Positions 9,514-19,405 of a stretch of 64,000 bases of DNA are shown one piece after another (within the stretch, counting starts at the first letter, position 1; every line of letters begins with the position of its first letter). The notes beneath the pieces were generated by a model that did no database searches, was not told the DNA's origin, and was given only the letters and a program-made list of their open reading frames with translations. Position numbers and translations under genes: made by a program. The stretch comes from Plasmodium relictum (lineage: Eukaryota > Apicomplexa > Aconoidasida > Haemosporida > Plasmodiidae): NCBI RefSeq assembly GCF_900005765.1, contig NC_041691.1, forward strand, positions 310,001-374,000, written 5' to 3'.

Positions 9514-11544
9514 ATGGTAAAAATTAAAATAAATGAGAATATAAAGAAAAAGAAAAAAACTAATGATTCCGATAATTTAAATTTAAATGATTCAGTTCAT
9601 AAAAAAGAAAAAAAAGAAAATAAGCCAATTAATAAAGAGAAAATAAATTCAGAAAATGAGAAATTTTGTAATAAACAAGCAAGTGAAAAATACAATCATC
9701 CATATAGTAATCTTGAGAACTTAAATAGCAAATCAAATGAAAAAATTATTTTAAAAAATACTGATTCCTATAATTGTCTGAAAAATGATAATTTAAAAAA
9801 AATAGAATCATATGATGAAAAAATAATAATGAAAAGAAAAAGGAAAAGAAATGATACAAAAAATGAAGTAATAAACGATTCAAAAAATGATTTTAAAAAT
9901 AATGATCAAAAAAACGAAGAGATATCAAGTGATGATAAAAGTTCAAGTAGTGATGAAGATCATGATGGTTTACTATTAACATCAAAATTCAAAAAAAAAT
10001 TTAGTAACTTACTACTTAAATTAAAAAACAAGGATTCAAATTTGCTGAATAAAAAAGAAGAGTTTTTTCATGACAGTGATTTTGATACAGATATATCAGA
10101 AGATAAAGACAATGAAATAAAAGAAGACGAAAAAAAAATAAATGAAAATAAAGATTTAAGCGTAAACAAGAATATCGAAGAAAAAAATAACCAAAGTTGT
10201 AAAACAGATAAAAAATGTCTGAACTATTCAGAATATTTTAAAGATATTTTATTAAAAGAAGGTTCTCATGTATTTGATAAAGAAGAAGAAGAAATAATAG
10301 AAAGAGAAAAAAAAATGTCACTACAAAAAAAAAAAAAAAGTTATTACGATGAGCAAGAAGAATTAAAAAAAAAAATAATTGAAGCTTGTGAATTTGCTGA
10401 TAAAAATGATTGTAATGATAATACAAATGATGATAATGACAATTTTTTTGTAATGAAAGAAAAGAGTGAAGCTGAATTATTAGAAGAAAAAAAATACTAC
10501 GAAAATTTTCTTAAAACATCTAATATTGTAAAAGATGAAAATAATTTATTAAAAGAGTATTGGAAAGATAATTTAAATAAAGATGAAGAATTTTTAAGAG
10601 ATTACATTTTAAAAGAATTATGGAGAGAGGATAAAATTCATAATATTTATGAAGATATTGATGAAATTGACGATGAAGAATTAGAAAAAGCTGAACATTT
10701 TGAAAGAACATATAACTTTCGTTATGAAGAACAAAATGGGAATATCATAAATTCCATTCCACGTAAAATAGAAACAAGTGTTAGAATAGATTTAAAAAAG
10801 AAAAAGAAAAAGGAAAAAAGAAAAGAAAAAAGAAAGCAAAAAAGAGAGAAAAAAAAAAAAATGATTTTAGAAGAATTAAAAAAAGAAAAAAAAGATCAAA
10901 AAAATGAACAAAATAATTCATTTAATGATAATAATAACAATTGTGATAAAAGTCAAATGGGTAAAATCTCAGAAAATTTTAAAAAAGACAAAACTCATGA
11001 ATCAAAAATGAAAACAAATTATGATAAAGAAATAATTTCAGATAAAAATTTAAAAAAAAACAAAAATTTAAATTTATATAATGATGAAAATGAAATGTGG
11101 TTTTTATGTGATGAATGCAAAAATCCTATTATTCCATTAAATTATGTTTATGAATGTACTATATGTGATAATTTTGCCTTATGTAAAAATTGTTCAAAAA
11201 AGAAAACTCATAAGCATAAGTTAAAAAAATTGTTAGTTCCTAGAGGATGTAACCCACCAGAAGAATATATAAATAATAGTGAAATGAAAAATAATTATGA
11301 ATTTAATAATAATGACACAATGAATTATTTAGAAAATGATTCAAGTGGCTATGAAGATTTAATTGACGATATGCCTATTAGATTTAAATATATAAAAGTA
11401 AAACCAAATTCTTTTAACCTCACAACTGATTTTATCTTGAAAACAGATGATAAAACATTAAATAAAATTGTACCCTTAAAATATGTTTCTCCATACTATA
11501 AAAAAAATTTTAAATCAAATGTAATCGAAGAAAAAGATAAATGA
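9514..11544 (+). CDS. KRI1: KRI1-like ribosome biogenesis protein with a ZZ zinc finger
   Basis: 676 residues, single exon, ATG at 9514. A disordered Lys/Asn/Asp-rich first third is followed by the KRI1 core: SEYFKDILLKEGSHVFDKEE (about 237-256), EEFLRDYILKELWRED (about 363-378), then YNFRYEEQNG and SIPRKIETSVRIDLKKKK with a basic coiled coil. The C-terminus has the KRI1 C-terminal domain: GYEDLIDDMPIRFKYIKVKP, followed by a segment ending LKYVSPYYKK. KRI1 is a nucleolar factor that works with KRR1 in 40S/90S pre-ribosome assembly. Between core and C-terminal domain lies a complete ZZ-type finger: C532/C535, C548/C551, C557/C560, H566/H568. I do not recall this from yeast or human KRI1, so it may be a lineage-specific insertion. 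Confidence 0.9.
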   Translation: MVKIKINENIKKKKKTNDSDNLNLNDSVHKKEKKENKPINKEKINSENEKFCNKQASEKYNHPYSNLENLNSKSNEKIILKNTDSYNCLKNDNLKKIESYDEKIIMKRKRKRNDTKNEVINDSKNDFKNNDQKNEEISSDDKSSSSDEDHDGLLLTSKFKKKFSNLLLKLKNKDSNLLNKKEEFFHDSDFDTDISEDKDNEIKEDEKKINENKDLSVNKNIEEKNNQSCKTDKKCLNYSEYFKDILLKEGSHVFDKEEEEIIEREKKMSLQKKKKSYYDEQEELKKKIIEACEFADKNDCNDNTNDDNDNFFVMKEKSEAELLEEKKYYENFLKTSNIVKDENNLLKEYWKDNLNKDEEFLRDYILKELWREDKIHNIYEDIDEIDDEELEKAEHFERTYNFRYEEQNGNIINSIPRKIETSVRIDLKKKKKKEKRKEKRKQKREKKKKMILEELKKEKKDQKNEQNNSFNDNNNNCDKSQMGKISENFKKDKTHESKMKTNYDKEIISDKNLKKNKNLNLYNDENEMWFLCDECKNPIIPLNYVYECTICDNFALCKNCSKKKTHKHKLKKLLVPRGCNPPEEYINNSEMKNNYEFNNNDTMNYLENDSSGYEDLIDDMPIRFKYIKVKPNSFNLTTDFILKTDDKTLNKIVPLKYVSPYYKKNFKSNVIEEKDK

Positions 11545-11735
11545 ATAAAATACTTAATATTAGAATTAAAAAATTTAAAAGTTAAAAACTAAAAAGGAAA
11601 GAATACTAGAATGAAGTTTAAAATACATAAATATGAAGATAGAATGTAAATAAGGAGTTAAAACATAATTAAATTTAAAAATGAAAATGTAAGAAAATCT
11701 ACAAATATAAAATAACGAATTTAAATACAAAAAAA

Positions 11736-11778
<43 letters not shown>

Positions 11779-12230
11779 AAAACTTTTAATTGAATTAATA
11801 TATATATATATAATGTGAATAATTTTTTTCATTATTAATTAAACTAAAAAATTACACAATATTTCATTTCAATGAATAATATTAATATTATTTTAAAAAG
11901 GTGCTTTTTCAATACAATAAATTAAAAAAAAAAAAATACATCAAATAAAATTTTATTTAATTTTTTATTATTTTATTTCATTATATTAATTTGATTGATA
12001 GATTTAAAAAATTACTGAAATTCTTTTGATAATTTAATAAAAACCAAGTATATTCTAAGTTAGAATATAAAATATTTTTCAATGATTTTACTGTAATGAC
12101 ATTTTTTTTTAATCTATACCTAGTTCTTTTGTTCTTATATAATTTCAGCTTTTAATATATTTTGTTATTTAATTTTTCACTTTCATTTTTATGTTATTTT
12201 ACATAATGTTACTTTTACTTTTTTGATTAA
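11545..12230. other. Intergenic between convergent genes, no gene seen
   Basis: Tail-to-tail spacer of KRI1 (plus) and the PET191-like gene (minus). It holds a poly-A run near 11730-11752 followed directly by (AT)n to about 11774. Confidence 0.7.
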
Positions 12231-12488
12231 TTATCTTGATAAAGGATTACCTAACATTTTGAAGTTTCCATTTAATAAATTGCGACGACATTGTGCATAA
12301 GCTTTTCTTAAAATAATACAGTTTTCATCAATTTCCTCTAAGTTATGATTATGCAAGCATTCAATAAAAGATGAATTCTCCTTTTTATAACATGCTGTAT
12401 TTTGATAACAGGCAATCATATCATTTAATATTTTTTTACATGAATTAGATGCCTTTCTATGAGGTGTATCTGGTTTTACACTAAGCAT
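12231..12488 (-). CDS. PET191/COA5-like twin Cx9C cytochrome c oxidase assembly factor
   Basis: 85 residues, ATG at 12488, no visible targeting sequence. Two Cx9C motifs are exact: CKKILNDMIAC and CIILRKAYAQC, with additional cysteines between them (NTACYKKE, ECLHNH). The order and the C-terminal CRRNLLNGNFKMLGN match the Pet191/COA5 family, in which CKR...R/KF.G follows the second motif. Family knowledge: these proteins enter the mitochondrial intermembrane space through the MIA40 oxidative relay and are needed for complex IV assembly. Length is close to the family norm. Alternatives would be another CHCH assembly factor, but the residues after the second Cx9C favour PET191. Confidence 0.87.
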   Translation of the reverse strand: MLSVKPDTPHRKASNSCKKILNDMIACYQNTACYKKENSSFIECLHNHNLEEIDENCIILRKAYAQCRRNLLNGNFKMLGNPLSR

Positions 12489-12728
12489 ATTTTAAAAAAA
12501 TTAAAAAATAAAAGAAAAAAAATTAAGATAACAATATTAGACTAATAAAATAATGAAAAAAATCATGTCTTCATTGATAGAGTTTTTTCTTTAAGCTATT
12601 AAATATAAATGTAATTTTTATTTTTCAATTAATTTATCTAATGGTAAAATAAAGTAATAAAATTTAAAAAAATAACTAAATTAGATGAACATTTATCACT
12701 TTTATTTCTTTATCTATTTCTCTAATTA

Positions 12729-12731
<3 letters not shown>

Positions 12732-12794
<63 letters not shown>
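12732..12794. repeat. (AT)n microsatellite
   Basis: About 31 uninterrupted AT units upstream of the PET191-like gene. Confidence 0.9.
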
Positions 12795-12799
<5 letters not shown>

Positions 12800-12978
12800 A
12801 ATGATTGGGCAATTTAACACAAATTAATATAGTAAAAAAGTAGTAATTTGAAAATAATTTGTTCACATTTTATCATTTTTTGTTTAATGCTTGCTCATTA
12901 ATATTATTTTTGTTTATTAATCTTTTATTTTTTTATTATTATTTTTTTTTTTTAATAAGAATTTGTTTTTCGTCATAA

Positions 12979-13089
12979 ATGGAATTAAAAAAATATTCGG
13001 ATGAATCCTTATTTTTAACCATTAAAGAAAAATTGTGTAACTTGTTTGTTTTGTTTTATTTAAGGATAAGATTATTTACTCATGCTTAA
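12979..13089 (+). other. Possible small ORF (36 codons), uncertain
   Basis: An ATG-initiated frame opens MELKKYSDESLFLTIKEKLC and ends HA-stop. Its first 20 codons have mixed composition unlike the surrounding homopolymers. Donor-like sites GTGTAA (13035) and GTAACT (13037) and an acceptor-like TTAATTTCAG near 13131 exist, so it could be exon 1 of a spliced small gene. Joining from the first donor gives about 51 codons ending in Lys/Asn-rich sequence. It could equally be chance or a UTR frame. Confidence 0.25.
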
Positions 13090-13304
13090 TAAATATAGAA
13101 ATATATTTTTTTTTTTTATTATTAATTTCAGAAATATAAATCGAGCTTTAATAATTAAAAAAAAAAAAACTAAATTATTATTTAAAACAATATTTACAAA
13201 AAAAAAAAAAAAAAAAAATTTTAATTATTAAAACTTATTAAAAAAAAAAAAAATAAAAAATAATTGACAAATTTTTTTTTTTTTTTGCTTTTTTTATATA
13301 TTTA

Positions 13305-14189
13305 TTAGTCAAATAAAATTTTAGGTTCACCATTTCTTAAATTTGAAATATTTATATTATTATAATTAGATGATTTTATATATTGAGGAGAATGTTCACT
13401 CTTAGTATTTTGACCTTTTTTTGATTCTTTTAATCTTTCATCAATTGTTGATTCTTTGGGTAAATGAATTCTTTCATTATTATTTGTATCATTTTTTTCA
13501 ATTATTAAGTTATTTGTATTATGGCAAAATAAAGCTTTTAATATATTTGTTATCCACGTATCTCTATCTTCTTTTTTTTTCCCACAGAATAAAACTTTTT
13601 CTTTATTTAATTTTATATTCCAGCATTCTCTTGTTTCTTCAATTGTTTCAATTGGTAATTTAATTAATTCAAATGGAATAGTTTTTATTACATTCGAATC
13701 TTTTATATCTTTAATTAAAATATTTGATGAAGTTATTTCTGCATTATATTTATTTAAATTAAAAATATCATTAGAATTTATTGATATATCAAGTACTCCT
13801 TTTTCGTTAATGGTACATTCCCTTCCTCCTCTTATTAAATTAATATTACCTTCTAATATTTCATTGCTATTTAATTCTTTTTCTATGTCTTTAAATTCTA
13901 ATTTATTTTCGTTATCATTACTATTGTGTTCTTCTAAATTATTATTTACTTGCTTATTTGATCTATCTTCCATCTCTTCCTTTACATCAGTTGTTTGTTC
14001 ATCTTCATATTCATCAAATTCATTTAAATCTTCTGAGTAATTTTGATTTAGTTTTTTATATTTTGGTTTTTCTTGTATAAAATTTTGTGCTCTTAGAAAT
14101 TGCAAATAATTATTTCTTTTTGAAAAGCTTCTGTGGCTTTTGCAAAAAGCAATAAAAGAAACAATTATAATAAATGACAAGATTTTCAT
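13305..14189 (-). CDS. Secreted four-cysteine protein with PH-like C-terminal region
   Basis: 294 residues, ATG at 14189. It has a clear signal peptide (MKILSFIIIVSFIAFCKSHR) with no other membrane span, then an acidic disordered spacer (about 50-115). The folded part follows at about 118-225, with C125, C189, C202 and C222 and the motifs FELIKLPIETI, ECWNIKLN and DTWITNILKALFC. The alternating strands ending in a Trp-bearing helix look like a pleckstrin-homology fold. The four cysteines probably form two disulphides in the secretory pathway. The C-terminal tail (about 226-294) is polar. It is transcribed away from a paralogue at 15225. Likely destinations are the parasitophorous vacuole, secretory organelles or parasite surface. 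No export (RxLxE/Q/D) motif is obvious. The function is unknown. Confidence 0.82.
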   Translation of the reverse strand: MKILSFIIIVSFIAFCKSHRSFSKRNNYLQFLRAQNFIQEKPKYKKLNQNYSEDLNEFDEYEDEQTTDVKEEMEDRSNKQVNNNLEEHNSNDNENKLEFKDIEKELNSNEILEGNINLIRGGRECTINEKGVLDISINSNDIFNLNKYNAEITSSNILIKDIKDSNVIKTIPFELIKLPIETIEETRECWNIKLNKEKVLFCGKKKEDRDTWITNILKALFCHNTNNLIIEKNDTNNNERIHLPKESTIDERLKESKKGQNTKSEHSPQYIKSSNYNNINISNLRNGEPKILFD

Positions 14190-15224
14190 TTTTAAATAGA
14201 CAAAAGTTGCATGAAAAAAAAAGAAATAGACAATAAAAAAAAGAAAAATAATTATAGAAAAAATTTCTTATTGTAATATCTAATGTTTGTAAAATTTATA
14301 TATACCATATAATTTTATAAAATTCAATAAATATGGAAAGAAATTTTCATTAACAACGAAAAATATTAGGGTAATAGAAAGATGGATAAGAAATGAAAAA
14401 AATGAGATAAATAAAGAGCTCTATATCTGATACTTAAACGTATATATATATATTATCTAGATAAATAAAAATTTATTCAGAATAAAGTTTAGTGCATTAT
14501 TAAATTAATATATATATACATAGTATGTACATATATATTTATATAATTTTTTTTTAATTTTTCCAATAAAGCTTAAAAATAGACTATTAATTAAAAGAGT
14601 ATTATTTCATTTAAAAAAAAAAAAAAAAAATAAATATATAAATAAATGTGTAGAACAATATAGGGAAAATGTGTATTTACATAAAAAAAAAAAAAAAATA
14701 AAACAACATTTATTATAAGCAAAAATCTAAAGCATAAAATTAAGGCTAAATATAATTTTTCTAAAATTACTTTTCTATATTTCTTACAAATAAAAATTTT
14801 TCTTATATTAATATAAATTTATTAAAATTAAATTTTTTTTTTTTTCAATTAACTAAAGGTATTGATAAAGTTTATGAAAAATGTATTTACATATATATGT
14901 GTAAGGATTTATATAACAAAACTGTCATATATAATATATGAAGATAAAGGAAAAAAAAAATATTAAAAGGAGAAATATAAACATCTTTTTTTTTAATTTT
15001 ATTGAAAGAAGATATTTTTACTATTTTATTTTATTTTATTTTTTTTTTTTTTTTTTTTGAATATATATGTCTTTTATATATATATATATATATAATGTAT
15101 ATATAAGTTGTAATTCTTAAATTTCTTTATAGATCCTTTCAATAATTTTGTTATATTTTTTTTTTTTTTTTGTTGTTTGTTTTTTTTTCTTTTTTTTTTT
15201 TTTTTAGAAAATAATTAAGTAAAA
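14190..15224. other. Shared divergent promoter of the secreted paralogue pair
   Basis: 1035 bp between two head-to-head starts. It holds A/T homopolymers and (AT)n patches and one AP2-I-like GTGCA core near 14491 (weak on its own). A T-tract ending TTTTTTAG just before the ATG at 15225 could be the acceptor of a 5' UTR intron. No gene is seen. Confidence 0.6.
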
Positions 15225-16376
15225 ATGGAGTATAACAAACTTTTATTAAGTGTTTTTATTTTTTCTTTATTTTTTCTATTAAATAATAAAATACAATGTC
15301 AAACTTTTCTTCCAGTGTCTTATGCAACACATCACTTATATTCGTTTGATAAATTAACACCCCACGAAATAAAAAGTAATTTAAAAAAAACAATTGTAAA
15401 TTTTATAACCACAAAATTAGAAAATATTAAAAGTAAATTTCAAAGAAATGATAATAACGATGATATAAAAAATGAATATGAAACATCTTTAGAAGATAAA
15501 GTAAAATCATTACTACAACAAGCGAAAAATAAAAGAATTTTATCCAAAAAAATAAAAGGATCTTATGATCGTGCATTAAAAAATTTAAAAAAGAAGGGGA
15601 ACACAGTGAATGAAGAAAAAATAACAAAAATTTTAGAGCATAATTTAGAACAAATAAAATATCTTAATAAAAAATCAGATTATTTAGAAAAGAGAGCAGA
15701 AGATTTAAAAAAACATTTAGAAGAAACAAAAAATGAAAATTACAAACAAAATAATAATTGTAACATTTCAAAAATAGGAAAATTAAAATTTGTCACTTCA
15801 TCTAATGGATTAAAACATTCAATTGATAATGTTCAAGGAAATGTTAACCAAAATGGTTTTACAATCTTTCATAAAAATAAAAAAAAAATGACGTACTACT
15901 GGAATGTTATAGAGTTACCTATTAAAGTAATTGGAAGTGTTGAGCAATGTTTCTTCTTTGTTTATAGAAATAATAACCAAATTTTTTGTGCAGAAAATAA
16001 ACTAAAAAGTTATTCTTGGATTAATAGTCTAAGTGAAGCTTCACTCTGCTATAATTTTGATATTAAAGGAATTATAATAAATAAAAATATTATTAATGAT
16101 AAATTAATTAAAAAGAAAAAAATAAATGAAAATATGTTAACTGTAGATATAAAGCCAGAGGAAAATTCCACCCGTATTTTTGTTAATGATGTTGAACAAA
16201 AATTAAAAGATAATGAAGATATAATTGATTTAAATAAAATTAAAAAAAATATGGAAGATGAAAAAAAAATAAACAAAAAATCAGAAATAACTAGTGGAAT
16301 AAACAATGAAAGAGAATATCAAACTGAAGATAGTAATGAAAATGATGAAGACAGCGAAAATGAAACTGAAGAATGA
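15225..16376 (+). CDS. Secreted four-cysteine protein with PH-like region, paralogue of the neighbour
   Basis: 383 residues, ATG at 15225. The signal peptide (LLLSVFIFSLFFLLNNKIQC) is followed by a helical region with coiled-coil character (about 85-170) and then a folded region with C179, C242, C255 and C275. Spacings from the second cysteine onward are 13 and 20, identical to those in the divergent neighbour (C189, C202, C222), and the first interval is 63 against 64. Shared motifs are WNVIELPIKVIG (neighbour FELIKLPIETI), QCFFFVYRNNNQIFC and YSWINSLSEASLC (neighbour DTWITNILKALFC). The C-terminal tail is acidic and disordered. The PH-like fold is inferred from the strand pattern and terminal Trp helix. 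The two genes look like an old tandem-inverted duplication in which this copy has a helical insertion before the shared region. Confidence 0.82.
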   Translation: MEYNKLLLSVFIFSLFFLLNNKIQCQTFLPVSYATHHLYSFDKLTPHEIKSNLKKTIVNFITTKLENIKSKFQRNDNNDDIKNEYETSLEDKVKSLLQQAKNKRILSKKIKGSYDRALKNLKKKGNTVNEEKITKILEHNLEQIKYLNKKSDYLEKRAEDLKKHLEETKNENYKQNNNCNISKIGKLKFVTSSNGLKHSIDNVQGNVNQNGFTIFHKNKKKMTYYWNVIELPIKVIGSVEQCFFFVYRNNNQIFCAENKLKSYSWINSLSEASLCYNFDIKGIIINKNIINDKLIKKKKINENMLTVDIKPEENSTRIFVNDVEQKLKDNEDIIDLNKIKKNMEDEKKINKKSEITSGINNEREYQTEDSNENDEDSENETEE

Positions 16377-16665
16377 AATTTTTTTTATAAACATGTTGAA
16401 TTAATATGAAGAAAAATATATATTAAATTAATTAATTAGAAGTAGGTATTTTTTATTAATAAGGAAATTAAGAATATATATAGAAAAAGTATTAATATAT
16501 ATAGAAAAAAAAAAAAAATAAATAAATAACATATATTAGGAACATTAAAATACTCTATTAAATAAATATATTGATTTTATAATATTTGCTATTAGTGTCT
16601 TTTTTGTCTAAATTTTTTTTTTTTTTCTTAATAACATCAAATTTTTGAAAAAAAAAATATATATG

Positions 16666-16702
<37 letters not shown>

Positions 16703-17961
16703 TAATTTTTTTTTTTTCTTTTTTTTTTTTTCAAAGGAATGTAATTAGTTGTAAAACTTTTTTAAATTATGCATCGGGTATATATAATAAATTGAAAAAA
16801 TAAATATAATGTATTTTAATAAAAAACAAAAAAATAATATTAATAAATAAGCAATAATATATAATGGAATGTAAATATAAAAAATAATGAAACAAATAAA
16901 TTATATTTCTATATAAATAAAGAATTAAAAAAAAAAAAAAAAAAAAGTTCTATCGGTGCAACATGCCCTAAACATATAAAACAAATTTTAAAAAATTTTA
17001 ATAGTTCTATATATTTCAATGAAGTTATTTTCTGAAATAGTTCTTTTTTTATTTCATTGTTAATAAATAAATAAAGATATTTACATACAGAATATTTTTT
17101 AAGGTCAAAGAAAAAAATTTTTAAATTAAAAAAAAAAGAATGAATCATATATTTTATAATTAACATTAAAGTTGTATTTTTTAATAGGAATATTAAAAAA
17201 TAATTAATATAAAAATAAAATATAATCATATTAAAAAAGTTATTTTAAATGAAAAAAAAAAAAAAAATAGATAATTTTAGGAAAATTCGTAAATGTTCAT
17301 ACACATTCAATGCAAAAATATATGACGTGATAAATCAAGTAAAGAGTATGTACATTATCTAACAAAAAAAAAAAAAAAAAAAAATTAAATAAAAATAAAA
17401 CAAGAAAGTTATAAACATAAAACAAAAACAAATAAAACATAATAATGAAAAAAAAAACTATATATAAATTGATATTTTTTATTTCTAAAACTTACATTAT
17501 AAAGACATATATATATTCCATTTAATTAATATAAAAATAAAGTTAAACAAATATATAAATAAAAATTAAGTTGAAATTTAGTAAAAAAGAGGAAAAATTC
17601 AATTTTTTGCTGATTTCTTTTAAAATAAAAAAAAAAAAAAAAAAATAGAAGTAGAAATAGAAATAGAAAAGTAGAAAAAAAAAACTTAAAGTGTAGTAAT
17701 TTAAAATTTATCTTATAGAAAAAATATAGCATTAAATGATTCACAGAAATCATTATTTATTAATATTTTAGGAGTTAACATTATATTTCTTTTATGTATA
17801 GACATATACTTTAAAAGATTTAGAACTTATTTATATAAATAAATATGTTCTAATATGTCTACATATTTATATATGTAATTTATAATAAATTTTTTTTTTA
17901 TTGGAAAATTTCTTTAAATGCCTTGTTTTTATCTTTTAAGCATAAAATTAGATAAATATAA

Positions 17962-17998
<37 letters not shown>

Positions 17999-18226
17999 AT
18001 TTCATTTTGATATACTTGATTAATAATTTGATCTATTTTTTTTTTTTTTTTTTTCTATTACTCATATGTGAACAAATTTATTCAGTTTGATTAATTTTAA
18101 TGATAATATTTAATTTTTTTGTTATTTTTTTTTTTTTTACGTTTATTTAAACTTGTTTCCTTTTATCCTAGTTCACTATAACAACGGCTACATTTATTTT
18201 TATTTTTTTTGTTTCTGTATATTAAA
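16377..18226. other. Intergenic, no gene seen
   Basis: 1.85 kb between two plus-strand genes, with (AT)n at about 16665-16697 and 17967-17996 and many A/T runs. The minus-strand frames at 16909-17229 and 17526-17753 consist of Phe/Ile/Leu/Lys translation of homopolymers. A slightly less AT-rich patch near 16945-16980 shows no recognisable RNA fold. Confidence 0.65.
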
Positions 18227-19405
18227 ATGTGGAGTATTTTTACCAATGAAGATTTATCATTGAACATAGAGAAAAAAAAAGAAGAAAAATATTTAAAAAA
18301 AATTAAAAAAAGGAGATCTTTTGAAAAAATTGGAAATAAAAATCTTTTGAGCAAAAGATCTTTTGGTTCTCTTTCTCAATATGATAGCATAAATTTTAAT
18401 AAAACATTAGATAATAGAAAAAGAACATTGAGAAAAAATTTTCGAAAAAATTATAGAATAGTACGAACAAATTTATTAAAATTAATAAAAATAATAAAGA
18501 AATTTCCAGAAGCAAAAAATGAAGAGGATAGACCTGAAAGTGAAAATGTAACTATTGATTTAGAATTAATTAAGAAATTAAATAAAATTATTAATAAAAT
18601 AGATGTAGAACAATTAAAGTCAAAAAAAAGAATAAGAAAAAATAGATTTAAAAATTCAGATGTATTAAAAAGTAAATTGTCAAAAAAAAGTTTTCCAAGT
18701 AAAATATTCCCAATTCAAAGCAAGAATAGTTTTAAAAGTAATATAAATATAATAAAAAAGAAATATTCGAAACGAAACTTACTTTTAAGTACAGCTAATA
18801 ATTTAAAAAATATCCGCAAACAAAATTCTTATGAAAATATGGGATTATTATATAGCAATAATTTAAAAAATAATTATTATTATTATATGAATTTAAAAAA
18901 TAAAAAACAGAAAAATTCTAATTTTTATAATGACACTAATAATTTATTAGTAACTGATTTTTACATGTATTCTACATTAAACGCGAGTTTTAATAGGTTC
19001 AATTCTTTGAATAAAAAAAAAAAAAAATCACATTTACTAAATTCTAAAGGAAACAGTATTTATTTAAAAAAAGAAAATGCTTTATTGGGATATAATAATT
19101 TTGAAAAAAATATAAAAAATAATAGTTTACAAAATATATCTTATCCAAAGAATTATACTTTACTTAGTTATCCTTATCTTCATAATTTAACTGAACACTT
19201 TTATTCACCAAATAAAAAAAATATTTATTCAAATAAACAAAAATTAAAAAAGTTTGTAAAGGATGAAAAAATTAGAAGTTTATTAAGAACAGCAACAAAT
19301 GAAGATGAATTACTAAAAGCGATTAATGTGGCTAAGGTAGCAGGCCTGGATTTTGAAGCGAAATTGGGTAATAAAAAATTACAAAAATTGAAGTCTATTA
19401 GTTAA
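18227..19405 (+). CDS. Basic Plasmodium-type protein of unknown function
   Basis: 392 residues counted from the first real ATG at 18227 (MWSIFTNEDLSL); the frame runs six codons further 5' without ATG. It is very rich in Lys, Asn and Ser. A basic region near residues 18-90 contains KKIKKRRSFEKIG and RKRTLRKNFRKNYR, which could bind nucleic acid or phospholipid. Most of the middle is low complexity with Tyr/Asn runs. The C-terminal 50 residues are better ordered: IRSLLRTATNEDELLKAINV followed by AKVAGLDFEAKLG reads as an amphipathic helical hairpin and is the part most likely to be conserved. There is no signal peptide or membrane span. No family is recognised. Confidence 0.78.
   Translation: MWSIFTNEDLSLNIEKKKEEKYLKKIKKRRSFEKIGNKNLLSKRSFGSLSQYDSINFNKTLDNRKRTLRKNFRKNYRIVRTNLLKLIKIIKKFPEAKNEEDRPESENVTIDLELIKKLNKIINKIDVEQLKSKKRIRKNRFKNSDVLKSKLSKKSFPSKIFPIQSKNSFKSNINIIKKKYSKRNLLLSTANNLKNIRKQNSYENMGLLYSNNLKNNYYYYMNLKNKKQKNSNFYNDTNNLLVTDFYMYSTLNASFNRFNSLNKKKKKSHLLNSKGNSIYLKKENALLGYNNFEKNIKNNSLQNISYPKNYTLLSYPYLHNLTEHFYSPNKKNIYSNKQKLKKFVKDEKIRSLLRTATNEDELLKAINVAKVAGLDFEAKLGNKKLQKLKSIS

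Larger units (their letters stand above)
12489..13304. other. Intergenic with (AT)n tract and a doubtful small ORF
   Basis: Lies between the PET191-like gene start (minus) and the end of the first secreted PH-like gene (minus). It holds an (AT)n tract of about 63 bp (12732-12794), several A/T runs and a short non-repetitive coding-like segment at 12979-13089, listed separately. Confidence 0.6.

Noticed and set aside
13035-13054. A very short intron (GTGTAA...TTTAAG) inside the candidate small ORF at 12979.
   Set aside because: About 20 bp is far shorter than the introns seen elsewhere in this window (roughly 79-240 bp).
16909-17229. Minus-strand frame of 106 codons between two plus-strand genes.
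   Set aside because: Composition follows A/T homopolymers, and it lies where a 3' UTR and promoter are expected.
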